A stretch of 64,000 nt of DNA, taken from assembly GCA_037176885.1 (NCBI GenBank), contig JAWWNJ010000074.1, positions 1,178,001 to 1,242,000 of the forward strand, written 5' to 3'. A program made the position numbers and the translations under genes. This DNA is from Favolaschia claudopus (taxonomy: Eukaryota > Basidiomycota > Agaricomycetes > Agaricales > Mycenaceae). Shown one piece after another: positions 43,968 to 52,451 of the stretch (positions within the stretch are counted from its first letter, which is position 1; each line of letters opens with the position of its first letter). The notes beneath the pieces were generated by a model. The model worked only from the letters and a program-made list of their open reading frames with translations, was not told the DNA's origin and ran no database searches.

Positions 43968-45194
43968 TGTGACGAAAGTTTACCGTAAGGCAGTAGTTTC
44001 GGCACACGAGAGCTAGGTTGTGGCGAACAGAGTGACTGGTTTAAGTTCAATATTCACCAAAGTCTTGTAACTAATACATCTGAGTACTTATAGCATGTAA
44101 GTAAGTAAAACAAAGCGGAATGAGTACCTTCACCAAAATAATCCGTGGTCTACATCCCAAGCCACTTCGTAAATCGACTTTTGTGAATCTCGATCGCATT
44201 CGTTCCTCAGTAGAAGAATTCTGCGAATATACACCATCGGACGAATCGATCTGGATTCTGGAGGTCTATAAGATCCTCTACTTTGCGCAGGGTTTCGAGG
44301 GAATTTTTCTGGAAATGCGTACATGAAACTTTCCGAGTCGGAGATTTCTGGTTCCATTTGAATAGCCAGCATCCTATGGCTAATTGTAGGGGTTGCGGCG
44401 TGACCGAGTCCCTCGAACATATTGCCTTGGACTGTAATGTTTCCGGTCAGCAACTAATTTGGGCCCTGGCACAAAATCTCTGGGAAAGAAAATATGCAGA
44501 CTCAAGCTGGCCAACCCTCAATTGGGGTTTGATACTTGGCTGCAATCTCGTCAGATTTGAATCGAGAAAAGGTTCCGTTTTACCACATAAAAGCAGACTG
44601 TTCGCTATATTGATCTCGGTTTCTTGGCACCTGATTTGGAGGTTGCGAGTGGATCGGGTGATAAAAAACCCAAACAAGATTACATCCGAGGCAGAGATTC
44701 ACAATAAATGGCTTGCGGCTATCAATTCGGCGCTGGAGCGGGACCGAATACTTACCGACAAGCGAAAATTTGGTCGACTTGCAATGAACAAGAAATTGGT
44801 ACTCCAAACCTGGAGTGGTTTACTCATGGATGAGGACTCATTGCCGGATAACTGGACATATTCAAGGGGGGTTTTAGTGGGTATACAGCCCAGGAAAGTA
44901 GGAATAGGATGATTACCTACCGCTGGAGTCCCACACTGGTTGAAATCGTGCGTAATGGCATTTCCTCCCGGACACATTCACCGGCATCTTCTGGTCCAAC
45001 CACCAGTAAACAAAGCGGACAACTTGGAATGCTTCTGCAGACTAAGAATTGTTTAGGTTAATGACCCAACGCTCCAAAAAAAAAAAAAAAAAAAGAGATC
45101 ATCTATGAGCGCAGGATAATGTAGACGGAGCGGGAAGTGGATGTAGGTCTAAGTACAACACGGTCACGAGACAAAAAGAAATGATGATGTTACA
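43968..45194 (-). repeat. 3' LTR split by a LINE insertion
   Basis: LTR sequence at 43968-44124 and 45095/45098-45194, interrupted by 970 bp plus a 3-bp duplicated GAG. Total LTR length is 254 bp, matching the 5' copy. Confidence 0.9.
44125..45094 (+). mobile_element. 5'-truncated LINE with 19-A tail inside the LTR
   Basis: It encodes the C-terminal end of a Tad-like LINE ORF2: a zinc-type motif CRGCG...ESLEHIALDC, LRVDRVIKNP and GLLMDEDSLPDNWTY up to a stop at about 44912. The N-terminal part is in another frame, so it is frameshifted near 44280. The insertion ends in 19 A at 45076-45094. A possible target duplication is only GAG. The element never included the reverse transcriptase domain, the usual outcome of incomplete target-primed reverse transcription. 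Confidence 0.8.
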
Positions 45195-45239
45195 TACGCC
45201 CTCCAGGTTGACGCGTCGGCAAACTCAAATTAAGTCTGC

Positions 45240-46509
45240 ATCTCATCAGAACCCGCGGACGGTCCAGCGCGCTTCTCGGCGGCAGCTTTCTCAGCAGCGG
45301 CCTTTTCAGAAGCCAACTCAGCCTCGATCCGAGCATCCAATTCCTCTCTCTCCTTCTCCTCCTCAACCATACGGTTCTTCAACGCCAAGCGCTGAGCCAT
45401 GGCCGTCACCCGCTCGTACTCGGCATTACCAAAAGTAACCGAATTTAGAAACGCCTTGCTTGCGACCAGCTAATACAGTTAGCAGTTGGTTCAGCTAGTG
45501 GGAGAGGGAAAGGATGGTCATATGCTATTGCACATGACGCGCGCCGAAGTTATTGGGCTTTCCCTGTGCTGATTTTCTATGTTTGTTTATTTATATGCCA
45601 AATCAACAATTTCTTGCTCTGTTTTAGTACCCTCATTGAAGGATGAAGATAGCCCAGCAAGCTCTGAGCTCTCAGATACAAAGTCATGAGATAGTAGACC
45701 TAACTTCGAGGTACTCACCCACCTGAGATCCTGGTGACTGTGTTCCAAAAAAGGCAAACACTGTTAAATTGATGGTATTTTGAAGATTAATTCACTCACC
45801 CACTGTGTGATAGCTTACCCCAAGTTTATATCATGAAAGTTGTAGCAAACACACTGTGAATGAACCCTTCATCGCTCAAAGCTCCTTGACCATCGTAATT
45901 TGTGGGCAAAAACGCCGAATTCGGTTACTTTTGGTAACTGCGAGTACTCCGGAGCATCCCGCTGTTGTCTCTTCACACGTCCCTCGGCCTTCGCACGCTC
46001 GCGGTTGTCCTGCCGGCGCAAGTCCATCTCCGTCAAGCGGTCCCAACGCGCCTGGGAAACAAGGACCTGCCCGGCAGGTGGCGCCTCGGCAAGGTCACTC
46101 TCGCGAACGGAATAGATGACGATGGAGGGGAGGTGATGGTCGGGATACCAGAGAGTGCGGCCCGACTCGATGTCGTAGTAAGCCCACTTCTCTCCGGAAA
46201 GGCAATGAGCATTGAGAATGCGCGCTAGCCCCAAGGCATGTCCTTGTAGCGATTGGCGGGGTCGTTAAGGAGGTAATTGAACATGATGTATACGCGGACC
46301 AGCATCGCGGGAACAACATGGGTGGTTTCGTTATCGGGGTCGCGAAGGTGGAAGGTGTGATCGTCGATATGCTGGAGCCAATGCGAGTTGTTGAAGTCGA
46401 GGAATTTAGCGAGGGCGACGATGTCCTTCCCAAGCACTCCGTTGACACGGAAGCCGGAAGACTGGTTGGAAGAAGAGGAAGATTTGTTGGAGTGTTTGTG
46501 GTTGGGCAT
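45240..46509 (-). CDS. Third ORF of the retrotransposon, spliced or frameshifted
   Basis: Start ATG at 46507-46509, about 85 bp after a GATATATAAAC word (46594-46604) that could be its own TATA box and lies just past the pol stop. Part 1 (to 46225) has a Ser-rich start, then VLGKDIVALAKFLDFNNSHW and VRVYIMFNYLLNDPANRY. Part 2 (46234-45931) needs a one-base frame change at CCTTGGGG: LARILNAHCLSGEKWAYYDI and SQARWDRLTEMDLRRQDNRE. Part 3 (about 45473-45240) follows a possible intron of ~450 nt and reads EYERVTAMAQRLALKN and an Ala/Glu coiled-coil tail ending at a stop. No family recognised. Gypsy elements usually lack a gene here, so it may be an accessory factor or captured gene. Confidence 0.5.
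45470..45935. repeat. Inverted 35-nt repeat around the ORF3 gap
   Basis: TTACCAAAAGTAACCGAATT occurs on + at 45426-45445 and inverted on + as AATTCGGTTACTTTTGGTAA at 45917-45936, bracketing an AT-rich 470-bp stretch. This could be the intron of ORF3 or a separate insertion. Confidence 0.5.
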
Positions 46510-46646
46510 GGCGAGGAATGGGATAACGGTTGAGGAAGTAGAGGATGAGTAAGAGGTAGAGGAGAACTCGGGATTGAGTTCCACAAACAAATCCAGAGAG
46601 TTTATATATCCACTCTGATTTGAGACATACCTCTGTTCCGCATGAA

Positions 46647-49600
46647 TCAAGATGATATCCGCAGAGAATACGTCAATGTCTTCCTCGGGTAATTTCCCAG
46701 ACCCGAGCGGAAGTTCAGAAATCTCAGATATTCCGAGAGATTCAAATAATCCTGTAAGGCGGTGAGATGACTCGCCTGGGAGTATGGCATCCAAGAGCGA
46801 TCCCCGGATTGCCACTGAACTTCAAAGACAGCATTAGAACGCCGTCCCGAGTGCCCCACAATTTTATCAATAGCCCATTCGTGGGTTGTTGCCTTGGTGG
46901 AAACATCCAGCTGAGTTTCCAGCCTCCCTGGGAAGCGGTGGTCATCATTGGGAACATGAATTCGAAGGAGTGATGCGTGAAAGACATCATGCACTCCGCG
47001 CTGTTTCAGATTTGTCGGAAGTTCAATCTGAAATGAGTTATTCCCGAAGTCTCGGAGAATACGGTATGGCCCAATGAATTTGGGGATGAGTTTGCGTGCC
47101 AACCCTTTCTCAAATTTAATGTTCTTAGTTGAAAGATATACAAAGTCTCCTTGAGAGAAGGGTGCCATTTGCCTGCGGCGGTTAGCATTACGAGTTTGTT
47201 TTACTCGCGCAGCAAGCACGGCATCATGAGCCGCCATAATTGCTAACCTTCGTTGAAGGGCAAAATTCGCAATACCAGGGTACTCGCGAGTGCGATCCGA
47301 GTCCCAAATCAAGGATCTAGGCATCCGTCCGGTGTTCAGGAAGAACGGAGTATAGCCTGTGGTCTCAGACCGAGCGGAGTTCAAAGCAAACTCAACTGCG
47401 GGTAATTTTAAGACCCAATCCTTCTGTTTCTCGCCAATACATTGACGAATCATTTGCGTCACAGTACGGTTTGCCCGTTCTGTGCTGCCATCCGTCTCGG
47501 GATGGTACGCGCTGGACATACGAAGCTTCGTACCAATCAATTGGTGAAGTCGTTGCCAGAAGTTACTTGTAAAGAGAACATCACGATCACTTACAATGGA
47601 TTTAGGTAGTCCATGTAGTTTGTACACATTCTCGAACATGAGTTCAGCCATTTGTTTAGCAGTATAATTGATTCGGCTCGGAATAATATGTACCATGCCT
47701 GTCAATAAGCAAATTACGACAGTAATTGAGTTGAACACGCTATCGCGGTTCTTAGACTCGGGTAAGGGTCCCACAAAGTCTACCCCAATTGTCTCCCAAG
47801 GCTGAGTGGGAGGATTGAGTGAGTGAAGCAATCCGTAAGGTTTATGATTGTTCGGCTTACTGCTTTTGCAAGTTTTGCACGAATCACAGTAGATCTGTGT
47901 ATCAGGAACTAAATCCTTCCACCACACATACTCCCGGAGGTAGTCAGTGGTTTTGCGAGGCCCAAGGTGCGCCAGAACAGAATGAGCTTCCGAGATGATG
48001 ATTTCACGGATATTTCTTCCCTTATACTTCAGATGAGGGATACAAAGGACTTTACGGTCGTGTTCACAGAGAAATATAAGCCCCTCAGAGACCTCAAAGT
48101 TCTTGAAGGCTTTTGGAGTTGCCAGAATCTCCTTGAAGAACGAATCTTGGCCGTACTTGTCCTTTAACTGTTGCTCAAGTTCAGACAGTGTAGGCGGTCG
48201 TGGAGTCGACGGTTCAAGAGGTGGAGGCTCGTCGGTCGTGGTAGACGGAGAAATAGATTCCGTTGATGGCGGATTTGCTTCCGGGATCAAACTTTGATCC
48301 CCGCTGTCAAAGGCTTTTGCCTCCGCACTTGACTTCATGTCGGTGCCTCCTCTTGACTTCGCGTCAGAGCGACTTGACTTCGCGTCAGTCTTCTTCAATT
48401 TCGATTTATTGGTACTCCCGCCCTCCTTTGCTTCTCCTGGAGATGCAAAATTCTGCTTGTCAACACCACGAGTCATTGACCTCAAAACACGACCCTCCTG
48501 GGTATGTTTCGCCTCAGCAGCCTTCTGCTTGAGCTGTTGCTCAGCCGCATGTGTAGCAGACCTCAAGACTCGGTCGCTTGCTATCGCTTTCGCTTCAGAA
48601 CCAGCAAACACCGGCATGGAGATAGAATTGATATTGAGAGCGTCGTTATTGACCACATCATGGTACGTGTACTCGCTTCTTGCGCGCACGGTGCCCGGTG
48701 CCTCATTTGAGTAGATCCGAGATAAAGCATCCGCGAGAACATTCTCTGTTCCCGGGATGTATACCACCTCAAAATCAAATTCGGAAATCTTTTCCATCCA
48801 ACGAGCTTGTCGTCCGGACAAATTCTTCTGGTTCATGAAGTGAATCAGACCTTTGTGGTCTGTTATCCATTTGAAATGGAACCCTTGTAGTATGTCACGG
48901 TGCCTAATCATTGCTTCAACACCTGCCAACATTTCAATCTCATGCACAGGATAGTTCTGTTGAGCCGAGTTAAGTTTTGCACTGAAAAATGCGGCAACTT
49001 TGGCTGACTTCCAATCAGCTCCCTGGCTTACTACGCCAGCAATTGCCGAACTCGATCCGTCAGTGACCAGAAAGGCAGGATCAGCACCTGGTCCGTATTT
49101 CAGGGGAACACGGCGATGCTCCCGAGATTGGTGAGCAATCCGCTTGCAATCTTCGAAAGCTCGCTGATGAGTATAACCCCAACGGAAAGGGACGGTGTCC
49201 CCAGTCAATCCGTGAAGGATACCCATAGGTTCTCGAATTCGAGCCAGATCATCAGCAAGGTATCCAATCGAGCCGAGAAATCCACGCAGTAAGTCCCGGT
49301 TTGTTGGAGTTTTCCAGTTAATTACACTGTCGACCTTATCAGGGTCCATCCGAATTCCATCATCGTCAACAATTCGACCGAGAACCTTCATGTTTGGCTT
49401 CAAGAACTGGAGTTTATGCTCACTCAGGTAGAGTGTTTCACGTTTCAACACGTCGATGATTGCCTTGACATGCTTAATGTGCTCGTCAAGGGTCTCAGAA
49501 TAGATGATAATATCATCAAGATACACATCCATGAACCTTCCAATGAAATCCGAGAACAGGTAATTCATGAGCGATTGGTACGTAGCTGGAGCGTTACAAT

Positions 49601-52451
49601 CGCCTATCTGGATCACTAAACTGACCATATTTCCATCAGGAGTTGTCACCGTTGTACGGTCTACATGTTCGGGAATAATACGAATTTGTTCGTATGCATC
49701 CTGTCCATCAATAAGCGAACGGTATTTACACCGAGCAACCCGGCGCAAAATACCTTCCATGTCTGGAAGTGGAGACGACAATTTGTGAGTATTCTTGTTG
49801 CGTGCTCGCAAATCCACCACGGTGCGTAATTTCGGCGGGTTGGTCTTTGCTTTTGGAATTAATAGCATTGGGACAGTATTGCCCGAACTTGTTACCTTCC
49901 AGCGTCCAGTTTTTAGATAATTCCGGCGCTTTTCATCCCATTGAGGACGAAGAGCCTCCGGACACCGAGACGGTCTCCAAGGTAAGATTTTCTTTTCATC
50001 GATCAGAGGGATTGTGTGGTTAATTGCACGCAAAGGCGGCAGAGGTGTTTCGGCCGCCTTCTTACAGATCGGCTTCGCATATTCCATCAACTCGTCTCGA
50101 GCCGATTGGACCACATTATCAGCTAATTCAGCTGAATGGGAGTAGATCTTCGCAGTTGCGACACCGGAAATAGGTAAGCATTTCGCGCTTCCAATACAAA
50201 CTCGAGCGGGGTTGAGCCCGATATTAACTTGATGTTGAAACAGCCATGCTGTTCCCAGAATCAAGTCATAACCACTCACATTGGCGAGGTAGAAGGTACG
50301 TGGACAATTAATGTCTTGATACTTGAAGTTAACTTCAACCGAGTGATTAATTTTCGACCTCGAGCCTTGAACGGCGAGTTGAAGAACAATTGGCTCGTCC
50401 AATTCTCGTCGTTTCAACTGAAGCTGATCTGCCAAGGACGTCGAAATCAGATCCCCAAGTGAACCCGAGTCAACGAGTGCACGCGCTGGGTGCCCATTGA
50501 CATGAACCACAATAATCAACGGCTTTGCGACAATTTTGTCAGGGACCCGAGGCATGCACGCGGTACGCGAAATTCCATTTACTTGATCCGCAGGGACCTG
50601 AATTCCTCCACAGTATAGAGTAGACGATTCCAACGCGTCATGGAATTGAACATCCGCAAGCATTTTCAACAAGTATGATAATTTAGGTAGCGCACTTGGT
50701 CTACCGAGTTCAACTTCGACTGTATCGCGTTCAATTTCAATTGATTGAATTACTTCGAACAACCGAATTTCTGGTTCTGAATAGGATGTTTCAAAGAGAA
50801 GATACAAATAGCCGAAGCCATCTTCCGTATCAAATGTATTCCAACGAATACTTTCTTCAAGTTCAATTTTGCTGCGCTTTCGGCGGATCCAGTTCACGAA
50901 GTTGAACCTCCAGTTCATCAAATAGTGCTCGGGCAAGTCTAGCTGCCAACGACAACCTCGTTTGCTTGATCCGGAGACGATATATAGTCCAGGATACTTC
51001 TTGCGAACATAGCAAGTTGTAATTTCAGGGTATTTTTCAACACGCTCGTTCAAATACTGATTTGCTCCGTTGCAGAGTAAATCATCAATTGGCACTTGAT
51101 GAAGTGGACGAGGGGGTTCGGCTTCCCTCTCAAGCTGATACAACCGCTCACTGGCGTACCACACTGCGATTTCGAATTCTTCGTCAAATAATCGACCTTT
51201 GGGCACAATCGTGATCTCATGGAAATATTCATCCCAAACAGTCCATTGTAGGTCTACTACTTGAACAAGATAGAAACGACGTTTATCTCGGCAAGGTCTG
51301 TCTATTTCAACAAGTTCATCGCCTGGATAAGGCTGTAGAAATTCAAGAACGGCACATGCGCCCTCCGCTACAAGATCACCGATGCGATCCGATCTAAGTC
51401 GTTTATTTTCGAAATTTGATGATGGAATATTCTGAAAGTCTAGGACCTGGCAGAGGAGACTTAGACGATCATCCAGTGTCTCTTCAGGATTCCCTGAAAG
51501 CTTCAAACCGGAAATAATTGCAGGTTTGTCTTCATCATCAAAGCCATCAAACTCATCAATTTCAGAGTCGGAGTCGCTAACTGACATTAGCTCTGGCATA
51601 TCCAAGTAGTCAGACATCGTTGGAAGGTGCTCTTCATGACCAGGTAAGTCCTCAACTTCTTCTGGTTCAATTTCTCTCTCAGATTCATCGCAGAATCCAG
51701 GAATTTTGAAGCAACGAGGGAGATCGAAGTCCCCATCATCCGAGTCCGAATCCAACTCGTACTCTGAATCACTCGCCTCGAATAATTCAGGTAAGTCGGC
51801 GAACTCATCTTCCGACTCACTCGGCTCATATCCAGACGCACTAGATGACTCCGAGTCCGAGTAGGAAGGTACCGCAAATTTTTCAAGGTACCAGGCCGAG
51901 AGATCAAAGTCCCGGTTTTGCAGGAATTCTTTGGGAAGAATTCGTGGTTCGAGGTTTCGGAATAGACTGGTGACAATGTAAGAGTCCTCGTTGAAAGATT
52001 CAACCCGAATCTTATTATCCTTGATTAAAGGACCTTCAATTGATTGATCAACATCCTGTAGGATAAATGTTGCCATTGTTGCGAACATGTCTTCGGTTTC
52101 CGCAGTGTAGCGGTCTTCCCATTCAACATCCTCAGGATCAAGTCCTATAGCAAGCTGGCGCTCAATAGCATACCAGAGACCTATCTTGAAGTCTTCGTCA
52201 AACAAGAATTCCATTGGTAAGATCACATCCTCCATGGTTGAATTGTCAATGACAACATACTCAGTTTCCGACGTCTCGTACACTTGGAATCGAGATTCTT
52301 CTTGAACCTCTTCGTCTCCAGGGTAAGGTTGAGCTTCCTGCAGTACAATGCGAACGAATCGAGCCACTAAATCGCCGATAGGTCGCGGTTTTTCCGGGCG
52401 AGAGTTGACAGTTTCCAAAATATTTAAATCCTGGTTCCCGCCCTCCTCAGC
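46647..52451 (-). CDS. pol: Pol polyprotein: protease, RT, RNase H, integrase, chromodomain
   Basis: Open directly after the gag TAA in the same frame, with no ATG before about codon 75, so expression probably needs readthrough. From the first codons (residue numbers approximate): a 640-residue acidic N-terminal region with about four copies of a module; aspartic protease with ALVDSGS (650) and YDLILGTAWL; RT with YLDDIIIYS (966); RNase H with VTDGSSSAIAG (1120) and LADALSR; integrase zinc H-H-C-C (HSVLAHLG...CDSCKTC, 1480), Asp in VDFVGPLP (1545), Asp in VSDRDVLF and Glu in TDGSTERANR (1638); a GPY-type segment (FIGPYRIL) and a chromodomain WAIDKIVGH...FEVQWQSGDRSWMP (1846). All catalytic residues are present and the 1,930-codon frame is unbroken, so the protein could be functional. 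Confidence 0.9.
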   Translation of the reverse strand, partial: AEEGGNQDLNILETVNSRPEKPRPIGDLVARFVRIVLQEAQPYPGDEEVQEESRFQVYETSETEYVVIDNSTMEDVILPMEFLFDEDFKIGLWYAIERQLAIGLDPEDVEWEDRYTAETEDMFATMATFILQDVDQSIEGPLIKDNKIRVESFNEDSYIVTSLFRNLEPRILPKEFLQNRDFDLSAWYLEKFAVPSYSDSESSSASGYEPSESEDEFADLPELFEASDSEYELDSDSDDGDFDLPRCFKIPGFCDESEREIEPEEVEDLPGHEEHLPTMSDYLDMPELMSVSDSDSEIDEFDGFDDEDKPAIISGLKLSGNPEETLDDRLSLLCQVLDFQNIPSSNFENKRLRSDRIGDLVAEGACAVLEFLQPYPGDELVEIDRPCRDKRRFYLVQVVDLQWTVWDEYFHEITIVPKGRLFDEEFEIAVWYASERLYQLEREAEPPRPLHQVPIDDLLCNGANQYLNERVEKYPEITTCYVRKKYPGLYIVSGSSKRGCRWQLDLPEHYLMNWRFNFVNWIRRKRSKIELEESIRWNTFDTEDGFGYLYLLFETSYSEPEIRLFEVIQSIEIERDTVEVELGRPSALPKLSYLLKMLADVQFHDALESSTLYCGGIQVPADQVNGISRTACMPRVPDKIVAKPLIIVVHVNGHPARALVDSGSLGDLISTSLADQLQLKRRELDEPIVLQLAVQGSRSKINHSVEVNFKYQDINCPRTFYLANVSGYDLILGTAWLFQHQVNIGLNPARVCIGSAKCLPISGVATAKIYSHSAELADNVVQSARDELMEYAKPICKKAAETPLPPLRAINHTIPLIDEKKILPWRPSRCPEALRPQWDEKRRNYLKTGRWKVTSSGNTVPMLLIPKAKTNPPKLRTVVDLRARNKNTHKLSSPLPDMEGILRRVARCKYRSLIDGQDAYEQIRIIPEHVDRTTVTTPDGNMVSLVIQIGDCNAPATYQSLMNYLFSDFIGRFMDVYLDDIIIYSETLDEHIKHVKAIIDVLKRETLYLSEHKLQFLKPNMKVLGRIVDDDGIRMDPDKVDSVINWKTPTNRDLLRGFLGSIGYLADDLARIREPMGILHGLTGDTVPFRWGYTHQRAFEDCKRIAHQSREHRRVPLKYGPGADPAFLVTDGSSSAIAGVVSQGADWKSAKVAAFFSAKLNSAQQNYPVHEIEMLAGVEAMIRHRDILQGFHFKWITDHKGLIHFMNQKNLSGRQARWMEKISEFDFEVVYIPGTENVLADALSRIYSNEAPGTVRARSEYTYHDVVNNDALNINSISMPVFAGSEAKAIASDRVLRSATHAAEQQLKQKAAEAKHTQEGRVLRSMTRGVDKQNFASPGEAKEGGSTNKSKLKKTDAKSSRSDAKSRGGTDMKSSAEAKAFDSGDQSLIPEANPPSTESISPSTTTDEPPPLEPSTPRPPTLSELEQQLKDKYGQDSFFKEILATPKAFKNFEVSEGLIFLCEHDRKVLCIPHLKYKGRNIREIIISEAHSVLAHLGPRKTTDYLREYVWWKDLVPDTQIYCDSCKTCKSSKPNNHKPYGLLHSLNPPTQPWETIGVDFVGPLPESKNRDSVFNSITVVICLLTGMVHIIPSRINYTAKQMAELMFENVYKLHGLPKSIVSDRDVLFTSNFWQRLHQLIGTKLRMSSAYHPETDGSTERANRTVTQMIRQCIGEKQKDWVLKLPAVEFALNSARSETTGYTPFFLNTGRMPRSLIWDSDRTREYPGIANFALQRRLAIMAAHDAVLAARVKQTRNANRRRQMAPFSQGDFVYLSTKNIKFEKGLARKLIPKFIGPYRILRDFGNNSFQIELPTNLKQRGVHDVFHASLLRIHVPNDDHRFPGRLETQLDVSTKATTHEWAIDKIVGHSGRRSNAVFEVQWQSGDRSWMPYSQASHLTALQDYLNLSEYLRFLNFRSGLGNYPRKTLTYSLRISS

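Noticed and set aside
52416..52418. Separate pol start at a TTG
   Set aside because: The frame is already open back to the gag TAA; fungal initiation at TTG is not supported.
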